From an uncultured Clostridia bacterium (GTDB lineage Bacteria > Bacillota > Clostridia > TANB77 > CAG-508), in assembly GCA_944388935.1 (NCBI GenBank), contig CALXKK010000003.1:41216-105215 (forward strand): 64,000 nt of DNA, given 5' to 3'. Position numbers and translations under genes: made by a program. This document shows positions 24,676-34,491 of this stretch, one piece after another (the stretch's first letter is position 1; each line of letters starts with the position of its first letter). Under the pieces are notes generated by a model, which searched no databases, was not told the DNA's origin, and was given only the letters and a program-made list of their open reading frames with translations.

Positions 24676-24945
24676 TTAGCTAAAAAGCAACAACAATAAA
24701 CATATCATTAATTCATTGTCTTTTACTTTCTCTTTATATAAAATAAAAAGAAGAAAAAGTATTATTAAATCGTCAAAATATAATTTTATTCCTAATATAT
24801 TAATACAATTTTCTTCATTAGTTGAATTTTTCTCCTCTTTTTTATGAATATCTTGTTTGTTTGGGTTAGGATTCGTTTTCTTAGGAGAATGCGAAGTTTT
24901 ATTATTCTTGTAAAAACTGGAGTATGGAGGAGGAAAGTTATACAT
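24676..24945 (-). CDS. Small membrane protein of unknown function
   Basis: 89 residues. The N-terminal half is polar and rich in Pro, Lys and Asn. The C-terminal half has two hydrophobic segments around a KVKDNE turn (FDDLIILFLLFILYKEKVKDNE). This type of small protein is familiar in Clostridia, but I know no function. The start MYNFPPPY overlaps the end of the upstream gene by 8 bases, with GGTGGTGATAAGG as ribosome site; a longer start 21 bases upstream is less likely. Confidence 0.65.
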   Translation of the reverse strand: MYNFPPPYSSFYKNNKTSHSPKKTNPNPNKQDIHKKEEKNSTNEENCINILGIKLYFDDLIILFLLFILYKEKVKDNELMICLLLLLFS

Positions 24946-25306
24946 CCTTATCACCACCATTATCATTTTTAAACATTTCTAATAAAGGAGCAATATCTAA
25001 TAATTTCATATATTGGTCTAATTTGGTCTGTCTACTTTCTCTAAGATATGGCTTTAGAGCCATTAATAAATGTGAACGTTTATCATTATGACTGGAGTTT
25101 ATTTTATCCATTATTTCCTTAATTTTAAAAATAGTATTCATATCAATATTAGTAGCATTAGAATCACTTGATGTGTTTTGCGAAGAATTATTAGAGGAAG
25201 ATGACTTGTCAGAGGAATTCAAACTATTCAAAATATTTTTTACTTTATTCATATCTATATTGCTATTAGAAAAATTTTTCATTAAATCTGATAAATCATC
25301 ACTCAT
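24938..25306 (-). CDS. Hypothetical protein, middle gene of a three-gene unit
   Basis: 122 residues. A Ser/Asn-rich low-complexity linker at about 30-52 separates a short N-terminal helix from a conserved-looking C-terminal region (SHLLMALKPYLRESRQTKLDQYMKLL), a pattern I have seen in unnamed Firmicutes proteins. No membrane segment, no catalytic motif. GGAGGG lies 8 bases before the ATG on the minus strand. It overlaps the downstream membrane-protein gene, implying translational coupling. Confidence 0.65.
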   Translation of the reverse strand: MSDDLSDLMKNFSNSNIDMNKVKNILNSLNSSDKSSSSNNSSQNTSSDSNATNIDMNTIFKIKEIMDKINSSHNDKRSHLLMALKPYLRESRQTKLDQYMKLLDIAPLLEMFKNDNGGDKDV

Positions 25307-25321
25307 AATACCCTCCTAGAT

Positions 25322-25471
25322 TTATTTTAAATTGTTTTTTAATTTATTAATAATTTCTTCTTTATTATCTGATTTCATTATCTTATCTGCAATTTCCATA
25401 CTCTTTTGTAAATCCTTTTTATCTATATTAGATAGCATATTCATTAATTTCCCCATATCTAAATTATCCAT
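25322..25471 (-). CDS. 49-residue hypothetical protein
   Basis: A short minus-strand gene, ATG at 25471, preceded by AGAGGTGA. It encodes a small helical, Met- and Lys-rich protein (MDNLDMGKLMNMLSNIDKKD...). It ends 15 bases before the next gene of the same strand, so it is probably the first gene of this small operon. The helical MxxLLSN pattern resembles the N-terminal part of its neighbour. Confidence 0.6.
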   Translation of the reverse strand: MDNLDMGKLMNMLSNIDKKDLQKSMEIADKIMKSDNKEEIINKLKNNLK

Positions 25472-25652
25472 AAAATCACCTCTAACTATATATATGAATT
25501 TTGTTACAGTATTATATTAATAAAATAGAAAAAGTGTGATTATTTAAAAAAGAAATATAATTGTAAAAAATTGGATTATTGAATATCCGTTAGGACATAG
25601 AGAGTGGAAAAGGATAAATTTACATAAAAATTGAACAAATACGAAAAAAACA

Positions 25653-25681
25653 TTGAAAAATAGCGAAAAAGAGTATATAAT
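25653..25681 (+). promoter_or_regulatory. Sigma-A-type promoter of surface-protein operon
   Basis: TTGAAA (25653-25658), 17-bp spacer, TATAAT (25676-25681), 39 bases before the ATG at 25721. Confidence 0.7.
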
Positions 25682-25720
25682 AATGTTATATGGGATTATT
25701 ATTTTTATAGGGAGGATAAT

Positions 25721-28700
25721 ATGAAAAAAGATGTTGTAAACAAATTAATAGCAGCAGTAGTTACAGTTTGTTTGTTAATGACCTATGTGTCTACACTAAC
25801 AAATTCTGTTTATGCTGCTTACGAAGAATTAGAAAAACAAGGAATTGTATCAAACAACAAGAATGTTGAATTTGATGCATATTTCAAACAAGATGGCGCT
25901 AATAAACATAGCACAGATGCAGAAACAACTGCAGAACAAAAATTATATGTAAAGGTTAATGTAAAGGATACAGGATATCTAGAAAATGCAACAATCTCAT
26001 TTGATAACCCAAACTTTTCAATATCAAAAGATTTTGTAGCATCAGATAATGTAAAATCTGTAGATTATGATAATAATCAAATTACATTAAACCAATTAGA
26101 GAGCGGAAAAGAAGTCGAAATAGAAATTCCTGTTAACTTTGTAAGAAAAGACAATATGGATTTAACATATTTCTCAAGAGAAACAAAATTAAATTTAACA
26201 GGTACATATTATGACGAAAACGAAAAAGCAAGAAACATTAAATCTGACATAACAGTAAGATTAAATTGGAAAGCAACTCCAAAAGCAGTATTAAGTGAAG
26301 ATGTAATTAAATATGGAGCATATGATACAAACGTATATATGCAAACATTATTAACAAGTAACTTAGATGGAAATTCACTTCCAGTAGAATCTTCAAAAAT
26401 TGATATCACAGTACCAAAATTTGCAAATAAAAATCCAGACGAAGTAAGAATATTTGCAGACACAATAGCTACAAATGGTACAGAGTTTACAAAAGATATG
26501 TGGTCTTATAACAAAGACACCGGAATAGTAGAAATTAATTTAGAAAATAAAGAAAATAATAATCTAGTAAATTGGAGAAAAGGAGTAGATAAATTCTATA
26601 TTACATACATATATGCAGATTCAGAAATTGCACCAAGTGTAATTACTTTGAATGCAAATTCAAGCCTAAGAACATATGTAACAGAAGAAGATGTTACAGC
26701 AAATGTTCAAAAGAATGTAGAATTAAAAGACGTTATAAGCAGTGTAGTAGATACAGAAGCATCTGCAACACAAGAAATATATAAAGGATATATGTATGCA
26801 AACAACAAATATGAAACAGAATATGCTTCTACAATATCAGCAAATATAGCATATATAGATGCTGTAGATAAGATTGTTATTAACGAAAGCAATGCAAGTT
26901 TCGTTACAGCAGACGGAAATGCAATGCCAGCCGGAAGCAATATATATTACAAATCAGTATCTATTAGCAAAGCTAAATTTGACAGTATCTTAGGAGAAAA
27001 CGGAAATATCCAAATATATGATCAAAATGGAAATAGAGTAGCTGGAATAGATAAAAATACAACAGCAGACGAAAATGGAAACATGGTAATAACAATAAGT
27101 GGTCAAGATGTAACAGCAATAAGAATAGAAACAACAAAACCTATTACAGAAGGAATAATAACTCTTAATGTTAATAAAGCTATAAAAGCTACAACATCTT
27201 TAAATAGAGCTACAGTAACAAGTATTCAAAGAATGGATGCTGAGGTTTCTGGAAGTATAGTAAGTCAAGATAAAGTAACAACTATGGAAGCTAAAACTGA
27301 AACAACAGCATTAGCAGAAACAGCAACAAAAGCAGAGCTATATATAAACAACACAAACTTAACAACAACAGCTAAAAACGAAAATGTAGAAATAAAAGCA
27401 ATATTAAAATCAAATGATTATACATGTGATTTATATAGAAATCCAACAATTCAAATTACATTACCAAGCGAAATAGAAACATTAGATTTAAAATCAATCA
27501 ACTTATTATATAGTGATAGCATAACAATTGCTTCATATGATGTAATAACAGATAATAATGGTAATAAAGTAATTAGAATAAATATGCAAGGAGATCAAAC
27601 AGAGTTTGTTACAGATATAAGTAAAGGTATAAATATTGTAATTAATACAGATATAACATTAAGAAAAACAGCAGCAAGTGCAGAGAGAACAGCTAAATTA
27701 CAAGTAACAAACGAAAAAGCAATTCAATATGAAAATGGTGGAACTGCAACAGTTGGAATGAATATATATGCACCTCAAGGAGTAGTATTACTAAGCAGTG
27801 TATCTAACTTTAATAGTGATAATACAGAAATAGTTTCATTATCAAATAAAGAACAAGCTGGAAAGATAGATATAAACGGAACTGCAAAAAATATCACAAT
27901 GAAAGCAACAGTTGTAAACAACTATGGTAAAGATATTAAAAATCCAAAAGTTTTGGGAAGAATGCCATTCCAAGGAAATAAAAAGACAGATGGAACAGAT
28001 TTAGGAACTACAGTAAATACAGTATTAACATCTGGACTTACAGTTTCAGGAATAGATAGTAGTTTAGCAACAATCTACTATAGTGAAAATGGAGAAGCAA
28101 CAGAAGATATAAACGATGCTTCAAACGGATGGACAACAACAGTAAATGATGCATCAAAAATTAAATCTTATTTAATAGTATTTAATAACTATGTAATGCC
28201 ACAAGCAACATCTTTTGATATGTCATATAACGTACAAGTACCAGAAAATTTACCACATAATGAAAATGCATTTGGTACATATACAGTATATTATGATGAA
28301 GATGAAGAAACTCAAACAATAGCAAAAGAAGCTATAGCACCAACAGTTGGTGTATCAACAGGAAAGGGACCAGAGTTAACAGCAAATATATCTTCTAATG
28401 TTGGAACAGAAGTATCAACAGAAGATATCATGGAATACAAGATAACAGTAAAAAATGATGGAGAAATGGAAGCTCAAAATGCAAAAGTAACAGTTAACTT
28501 ACCAGATATGGTAGATTATGCTGAATATGTAGAAGAACCTATGGGAGAAAGTTATGAACCAAAACCAGACCAAAGAACAATAGAACTTTCTGCAGGAAAT
28601 ATTGCACCAGGAGAGAGCAAAGAATTAACATTAACATTAAAAGCTAATAAAGCAGGAACATTTAAACTAGACTTTGTACTTTCTGCTGATAACTTAGAAA

Positions 28701-30541
28701 AAACAGCACAAGTATCATCTCCAGAAATAAATGTTACACTTGCAAGTTTCTATATTGAATTTACAACACCAACTCAAGCTAATGTAAGTGTTGGAAGTGA
28801 AATAGAATATTATATTAATATTTCTAACGTAACAGATAAAAAGATAGAAAATGTTAAAGCAACAATCAATTTACCAGATAGTGTAGAATATGTAGAAGCA
28901 ACAAGAGAAGAATATGGTGGAGAAAATCCAACAAAAGAGGGTGTAGATTATGATGAAAAAGACAGAGTAGTTACACTAGATGTTGGAGACATAGAAGCCA
29001 ATGCAGCAGCAGATTATAACTATGTATTAAAAGTAAAAGTAACAAAACAAGAAGATGTAAATATGCAAGTTGTAATTGTTGGAAAAGATGCAAATGAACA
29101 AAAGAGTTCAGTAATTATGCATTCAACAGGAAACAATAAATTAGAAGTAACAACAGCAACAGATATTACAAAAGATTACATCCAAATCGGAGATGTTATA
29201 ACATATACAATAAAAACTAAAAACGTAAGCGATGGATTAATAAAAGATGTAAAAGTATCTGCTACAATACCAGATAACTTAAAATACTTAAATACAACAT
29301 ATTATTTAGATGACCAAGAAATGTTTAATGGATACTTATTAGATAACAAAGTTACATCAACAACAATGGACTTAGATGCAGGACAAACTCTTACATTTGT
29401 TGTAAAAGCTGCAGCTAATAAAATGATAGATACATCTAAAGAAGAAGAGGATGCTAATGTAGCAGTAGAAGTAACTGGAGACGGAGCAGAAGATTACAAG
29501 ACAGAAATTAAGAACACATTAGAGAACAATGATGTAAATGGATCTGGAGCCAGTGAAGATGGTACTTATAGAATTTCTGGTACAGTATGGTTTGATGAAA
29601 ACAGAAATGGTGCAAGAGATTCTAATGAACAATTACTTTCTGGAATACCAGTTACAGTAGTAGATGCAGAATCAGGAAAAGTTATAAAGAACTCAAATGG
29701 TGATGAAATATCAGCTACTACAGATGATAAAGGTGAATACATTTTAAGCGATTTACTTCCAGGAAAATATATAGTTAAATTTACATATGATAACAATCAA
29801 TATGTAATTACAGGATATAGAACAGATGGAGTAGATGAATCTGTAAACTCTGATGCAATTAATACAACAGATAACAATGGAACAGCAATTACAGATAGCT
29901 TAGAATTAACAGATTCTAGTATGAATAACATAGACTTAGGTTTAACAACAAAAGGAATATTCGACTTATCATTAAATAAAACTTTATCAAGAACTCAAAT
30001 GGCAGATGGAAAAACAACAAAATCAGCAGAATTTGATAATAGTAAATTAGGAAAAGTTGAAGTTGACGGTAAACGTATTAATAGTACAAATATAGTAATA
30101 GAATATACACTTACTGTAACAAACAATGGTAATGTACCAGGATATGCTAAGAAAATTGTAGACTACATTCCAAGTGAATTAGAATTTAATTCTAGTCTAA
30201 ATACAGATTGGTATGCTTCAGGAGACACACTAGTTTGTACAAGTCTAGAAAACGAATTAATAAATCCAGGAGAGTCTAAATCAGTAACATTAGTATTAAC
30301 TAAGAAGATGGACGAAAATGGAACTGGAACAATATCAAATAAAGCAGAAATAACAGAAACATATAATGACCAAGGTTTAGCAGATGAGAAATCACAAGAT
30401 GATGATACAAATTCTTCTGCAAACATAATTATAGGTATTAAGACTGGTGGACCAGTAATGTATATCTTATTAACAGTTTCAATTTTAGCAATAGTAGGCT
30501 GTGGAGCTTACATAATTAATAAGAAAGTATTAAAAGTGTAG
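25721..30541 (+). CDS. Large secreted DUF11/SdrD_B-domain surface protein
   Basis: 1606 residues. A signal peptide ends near VYAAYEE (residues 1-33). A long beta-rich region follows, with at least three DUF11-like modules near 28340-29500 (KITVKNDGEMEAQNAKVTV, YYINISNVTDKK, YTIKTKNVSDG). An SdrD_B-like domain lies at about 29560-29940 (SGTVWFDENRNGARDSNEQ), then a last DUF11-like module (FDLSLNKTLSRTQ). One C-terminal membrane segment follows KTGGPVMY and ends in IINKKVLKV; there is no LPXTG. Such modules form rigid stalks in Gram-positive surface proteins, and a structural or adhesive role is inferred. The next gene starts 17 bases later, so the two form an operon. Confidence 0.85.
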   Translation: MKKDVVNKLIAAVVTVCLLMTYVSTLTNSVYAAYEELEKQGIVSNNKNVEFDAYFKQDGANKHSTDAETTAEQKLYVKVNVKDTGYLENATISFDNPNFSISKDFVASDNVKSVDYDNNQITLNQLESGKEVEIEIPVNFVRKDNMDLTYFSRETKLNLTGTYYDENEKARNIKSDITVRLNWKATPKAVLSEDVIKYGAYDTNVYMQTLLTSNLDGNSLPVESSKIDITVPKFANKNPDEVRIFADTIATNGTEFTKDMWSYNKDTGIVEINLENKENNNLVNWRKGVDKFYITYIYADSEIAPSVITLNANSSLRTYVTEEDVTANVQKNVELKDVISSVVDTEASATQEIYKGYMYANNKYETEYASTISANIAYIDAVDKIVINESNASFVTADGNAMPAGSNIYYKSVSISKAKFDSILGENGNIQIYDQNGNRVAGIDKNTTADENGNMVITISGQDVTAIRIETTKPITEGIITLNVNKAIKATTSLNRATVTSIQRMDAEVSGSIVSQDKVTTMEAKTETTALAETATKAELYINNTNLTTTAKNENVEIKAILKSNDYTCDLYRNPTIQITLPSEIETLDLKSINLLYSDSITIASYDVITDNNGNKVIRINMQGDQTEFVTDISKGINIVINTDITLRKTAASAERTAKLQVTNEKAIQYENGGTATVGMNIYAPQGVVLLSSVSNFNSDNTEIVSLSNKEQAGKIDINGTAKNITMKATVVNNYGKDIKNPKVLGRMPFQGNKKTDGTDLGTTVNTVLTSGLTVSGIDSSLATIYYSENGEATEDINDASNGWTTTVNDASKIKSYLIVFNNYVMPQATSFDMSYNVQVPENLPHNENAFGTYTVYYDEDEETQTIAKEAIAPTVGVSTGKGPELTANISSNVGTEVSTEDIMEYKITVKNDGEMEAQNAKVTVNLPDMVDYAEYVEEPMGESYEPKPDQRTIELSAGNIAPGESKELTLTLKANKAGTFKLDFVLSADNLEKTAQVSSPEINVTLASFYIEFTTPTQANVSVGSEIEYYINISNVTDKKIENVKATINLPDSVEYVEATREEYGGENPTKEGVDYDEKDRVVTLDVGDIEANAAADYNYVLKVKVTKQEDVNMQVVIVGKDANEQKSSVIMHSTGNNKLEVTTATDITKDYIQIGDVITYTIKTKNVSDGLIKDVKVSATIPDNLKYLNTTYYLDDQEMFNGYLLDNKVTSTTMDLDAGQTLTFVVKAAANKMIDTSKEEEDANVAVEVTGDGAEDYKTEIKNTLENNDVNGSGASEDGTYRISGTVWFDENRNGARDSNEQLLSGIPVTVVDAESGKVIKNSNGDEISATTDDKGEYILSDLLPGKYIVKFTYDNNQYVITGYRTDGVDESVNSDAINTTDNNGTAITDSLELTDSSMNNIDLGLTTKGIFDLSLNKTLSRTQMADGKTTKSAEFDNSKLGKVEVDGKRINSTNIVIEYTLTVTNNGNVPGYAKKIVDYIPSELEFNSSLNTDWYASGDTLVCTSLENELINPGESKSVTLVLTKKMDENGTGTISNKAEITETYNDQGLADEKSQDDDTNSSANIIIGIKTGGPVMYILLTVSILAIVGCGAYIINKKVLKV

Positions 30542-30558
30542 AAAGGAGGATGGAAGAT

Positions 30559-33500
30559 ATGAAGAAAAATAAAGTATTAAGTTTATTAGTAATAGCAATA
30601 CTTTTACCAATGATAATAGTTTTAGCATATTTTACACCGGTTTCTGAAGCTAGCTCATTTTCATATTCATTTTCAACACTAGGCTCACCTCCTTTTAACA
30701 CTACAATCGATGGTAAAACAACAACAGTATATTGTTCACAAGCAGGTGGTGCATTATGGACTAGATTTGGTACATTCACATTCTATAGCCAAGACACACA
30801 TAATATGTCAGCAGGGTTAGCATATGCTTTAAGACAATGTAGTAGCGTATATGCTAGACAGAATTTAATTTGGATGTCAGAAATAGCAGATAACACAACA
30901 GTTCCTAGTTGGAAACCAGATTATGATAATGCAAAAGTACAATTTAATAAAATAGCAGGATTTAATGACTACTATAATAAATTGCAACAATATGGAAAAG
31001 ATGTAAAATTTGAAGACTCAAATGCACAATTACAAAGTTCAGATAATGGAGAATTTAAATTAGGACCATTTAAATTAAACTTCTATAAGAGCAGTTATTC
31101 TGGAATTTCAAAATTATATCTTCAAACAGATGATGGTAGACAAATAGAGGTTAGTAGAGTTAATTTTGGAGGATACACAGGAAACGTTTCAGATATAGAT
31201 TCTGGAGAAGAATTCTATGTATTATTATCAGAACAAGATGCAGGACAAGCTTCTAAAGTAAAATTAGTAGCAGAATATAAATATGAAGAAGCAAGTGGTA
31301 CTTATACATATTACAAACCAGATAAAGCACATCAAACAATGCTTGGTCGTACTGTACAGCGTTTGGTAACTATAAATTATACTGGAGGAAAACAAACAGC
31401 AACAGACGAAGGACCAGAAATTGAATTAACAATAGATTTAGCTGGTAAAGTATTCGAAGACAGATTAGCAAACAAAGATGGTACAGAAGATGGTATCCTA
31501 AGTGATGGTGACAAGAACATTGGAGGAATAGAAGTAACATTATTTGATTCTCAAGGAAATCAAGTAGCACAAACAACAACAGATTCAAATGGTTACTACG
31601 AATTCTTAGACCAACCAGCATCAAAACAATATTATGTAAGATTTAAATATAATGGACAAGCATTTGAACCAACAACATATCAAAGAGTAAGTAAAATAAT
31701 AGATAATCAAGGAAATACAGGACCTACAACAGTTGGAGAAAAATCATATGCAACAGATGGTAAACAAAATAGACAAAACTTCAATAATAAATTTACACCA
31801 GTAGATAGTACACATACAGTTCCAAAGTGGAACGATGATTATACAAGTCCAGATTTTGATATTTATGCATACACAGGACCTAATGGTATGGAACAATTAT
31901 TATACTATGGTGTATCAAACTCTAAAGAAGAGTTAACAAATATCAACTTTGGTATTAAAGCTAGAGAAAAATTTGATCTAAACTTAAGAAAAGATTTAGA
32001 CAATGTTGTAGTAAACATTAACGGAAAGTCTCAAACATATGATTATCCAGGAGGAGAACAAGACTTAGACGTTAACATAAGAGGTACAGATATACCAGAT
32101 TATGAAAGAGCAATTAGATCATCAGATTTAATGTATAAAGCAGCGGAAGAGTATGATAATGATGAAGACAAATTACAAGTAATTGTTACATACAAACTTC
32201 AAATAAGAAATCAATCACAAGGTGAAATTACAGGATATGTAACAGACTTAAATGATTTCTATGATACATCTTATGAATTAGTAAGGTCATATGCAAGATT
32301 AAGTGATGGTAGTGAAAAAGAACTTAATTGGACACAAGCAAATGATATATCTGGAGAAGGCAAAACATATCATGCAATGCATACAACAGATTTAGCAAAC
32401 GAAGGAATTACAGATAGATTAGATGTATATGTAGAATACAAAGTAACAAATGATGCATTAAGAGCATTATTAGAAGAAAAACAATCTACTAAAGAGAACT
32501 TCGCAGAAATATCTGGATACAGAAATACTTATACAAACGAAAGAAAAGATAAAAATGGTCAAGTAATAACAAATGCAGGAGAAACAGCAGGTTTAATAGA
32601 TATAGATTCAACACCAGCAAATATGAACCCAACAAGTTCAGCAGTACAAAGCTTTGTTGCAGAATCTAAGACAGATGAATATCAAAACTTAGGTGGAGAA
32701 GAAAAGACATCTAGAAGTACAGCAGTATTCGAAGATGATGCAGATTCAGCTCCAGGATTAAGATTAATAGTTGATGATACAAATAAGAGAAGACTTACAG
32801 GTACAGTATTCGAGGATGCAGCACTTAAAGAAAAACTAGAAGAGGATAACGAAAGACTTGGTGATGGTCTATATGAAGATGGTGAGAACCTAGTTAACCA
32901 AGTTAAAGTACAATTAATTTGTACAAATCCAGATGTAGAAGTAAAAGAAGTTAGAACTAATGAAGATGGTTCATACGAATTTACAGACTATATTCCAGGT
33001 GATTATACAGTTAAATTCACATATGGTGATTATGAATCATTAATAGCTAAACAACCAAATGATGAGATGTATACAGGTCAAGATTATAAATCTACAATAT
33101 ATACAGAAGGAAATTATTCAGACCAATACTGGTACAATAATGATATAGATACAAGAAACAATGATGCTAAAGATGATCAATCAAGAAGAACTGAAGTTAA
33201 TAGCTATAGTGAAACATTAAAATATACTAATGCAACAGTATTAAACGCTACAGCTGAAACTGATGAAGAAACATTAAGAACTTTAGCAGATGCAACAAAT
33301 ATGAATGCCAATACAGCTCAAATGGGTATGGAAGTAGAGTATCTAAAACAAGATAAAACAGAATACTCAGTAAGAAATATAGACTTTGGTATTATAGAGA
33401 GACCACGTTCTGATATATATGTAGAAAAAGATGTATCACACTTTAAATTAACATCAGCAGGAGATGGACAAACAATATTTGATACAGACCAAAAAGTACA

Positions 33501-34263
33501 AAACTTAACATGGGTACCAAATACAAGAACATCAAGAGGTATAGTACAAGGAACAGTTGATACAAACTTAGTACATGGTGCAACATTAGAAGTAACATTC
33601 GCTATAAAAGTAATAAATACAGGTGAGACAGATTACGCAGACGAAACATACTATAATACAGGTGTTGTAACAGACCCAAGTACAATAGTAACAGTAAAAC
33701 CTGAAACAGTAGTAGACTATGTATCAAACAACTTATCATTTGATGCAAACTCAAATAGTGGCTGGCAAGAAATAACAGATAAAACACAATTAACATCTGG
33801 TAATGACCCATATGTTAAAGCAGTAAATGAAGACGAATTCAATGGATTACAAAAAGTAATTGTTTCAACATCTGATAACCCAATAGCACAATCTGAGGCA
33901 ATCGTACCAGAGGATGCTAAGGACAAAGCAGGAAAATCTTCAGAAACACAAGAATCAACAGTAGTATTAACAAAAGTTCTTGCATCAGATGAAGAAAATG
34001 CAGAAGATTCAGAATACGAAAACGTAGCAGAAGTTGTAGAAACAACAACAGCAAATGGTAGAAGATTATACAATGCAGATACAGTATCTATACCTGGTAA
34101 CTTTAATATAGGTGAACCAGATACAGGATTATCAGAAAGAATTACAATAGTACCACCATTTGGTGCAAAAGATGTAATCATTTACACAGCAATAGCAATT
34201 GTATTAATAGCAATCTTAGGAACAGGAATCTTCTTAATAAAGAGAAAAGTCTTAAGAAAATAG
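30559..34263 (+). CDS. Surface protein with thioester-like N-terminal domain and SdrD_B-like domains
   Basis: 1234 residues from the ATG at 30559. GAAAGGAGG at 30541-30549 is well spaced for this ATG and too close for one at 30550. A signal peptide (MKKNKVLSLLVIAILLPMIIV) is followed by a possible thioester domain: Cys59 in TTVYCSQAGG and Gln101 in YARQNLIW, where known thioester adhesins have YC and TQxAIW. SdrD_B-like domains start near 31440 (LAGKVFEDRLANKDGTEDG) and 32790 (LTGTVFEDAALKEK). A DUF11-like region and one membrane segment ending FLIKRKVLRK follow, without LPXTG. A thioester would bond covalently to host amines, but that is inference. It is the second gene of an operon with the protein at 25721. 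Confidence 0.82.
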   Translation: MKKNKVLSLLVIAILLPMIIVLAYFTPVSEASSFSYSFSTLGSPPFNTTIDGKTTTVYCSQAGGALWTRFGTFTFYSQDTHNMSAGLAYALRQCSSVYARQNLIWMSEIADNTTVPSWKPDYDNAKVQFNKIAGFNDYYNKLQQYGKDVKFEDSNAQLQSSDNGEFKLGPFKLNFYKSSYSGISKLYLQTDDGRQIEVSRVNFGGYTGNVSDIDSGEEFYVLLSEQDAGQASKVKLVAEYKYEEASGTYTYYKPDKAHQTMLGRTVQRLVTINYTGGKQTATDEGPEIELTIDLAGKVFEDRLANKDGTEDGILSDGDKNIGGIEVTLFDSQGNQVAQTTTDSNGYYEFLDQPASKQYYVRFKYNGQAFEPTTYQRVSKIIDNQGNTGPTTVGEKSYATDGKQNRQNFNNKFTPVDSTHTVPKWNDDYTSPDFDIYAYTGPNGMEQLLYYGVSNSKEELTNINFGIKAREKFDLNLRKDLDNVVVNINGKSQTYDYPGGEQDLDVNIRGTDIPDYERAIRSSDLMYKAAEEYDNDEDKLQVIVTYKLQIRNQSQGEITGYVTDLNDFYDTSYELVRSYARLSDGSEKELNWTQANDISGEGKTYHAMHTTDLANEGITDRLDVYVEYKVTNDALRALLEEKQSTKENFAEISGYRNTYTNERKDKNGQVITNAGETAGLIDIDSTPANMNPTSSAVQSFVAESKTDEYQNLGGEEKTSRSTAVFEDDADSAPGLRLIVDDTNKRRLTGTVFEDAALKEKLEEDNERLGDGLYEDGENLVNQVKVQLICTNPDVEVKEVRTNEDGSYEFTDYIPGDYTVKFTYGDYESLIAKQPNDEMYTGQDYKSTIYTEGNYSDQYWYNNDIDTRNNDAKDDQSRRTEVNSYSETLKYTNATVLNATAETDEETLRTLADATNMNANTAQMGMEVEYLKQDKTEYSVRNIDFGIIERPRSDIYVEKDVSHFKLTSAGDGQTIFDTDQKVQNLTWVPNTRTSRGIVQGTVDTNLVHGATLEVTFAIKVINTGETDYADETYYNTGVVTDPSTIVTVKPETVVDYVSNNLSFDANSNSGWQEITDKTQLTSGNDPYVKAVNEDEFNGLQKVIVSTSDNPIAQSEAIVPEDAKDKAGKSSETQESTVVLTKVLASDEENAEDSEYENVAEVVETTTANGRRLYNADTVSIPGNFNIGEPDTGLSERITIVPPFGAKDVIIYTAIAIVLIAILGTGIFLIKRKVLRK

Positions 34264-34272
34264 AATAATCTA

Positions 34273-34306
34273 AAAGGGATTTGAGGAAACTCCTCAAATC
34301 CCTTTT
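34273..34306 (+). terminator. Intrinsic terminator of surface-protein operon
   Basis: Arms AAAGGGATTTGAGGA and TCCTCAAATCCCTTT with a 3-base loop and T-run, 10 bases after the stop. Confidence 0.9.
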
Positions 34307-34314
34307 TGCGTCTT

Positions 34315-34342
34315 GAACTTTTAAGGTCCGTCCCCTGTGTTC
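34315..34342. repeat. Dispersed GGTCCGTCC-type intergenic repeat
   Basis: GAACTTTTAAGGTCCGTCCC followed by CTGTGTTC, the same family as at 14534, 42389 and 55945. Confidence 0.6.
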
Positions 34343-34347
34343 ACATG

Positions 34348-34369
34348 AATATTACAAAAATGTAATATT
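34348..34369. promoter_or_regulatory. Perfect palindrome upstream of adhesin gene
   Basis: AATATTACA, AAAA, TGTAATATT (22 bp), about 85 bp upstream of a TATAAT (about 34454). It could be an operator or a hairpin; there is no T-run. Confidence 0.3.
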
Positions 34370-34491
34370 TTAATATAATAAGCTTCCGTAAAGCGTTCAC
34401 AAAGTGTTGAAATTGTAATATAAAAAGCCTTTTTTTACATACGCGTAGTAGCTATAATAGAATTAGAAAAAATAAAAGGATTTGATGACGC

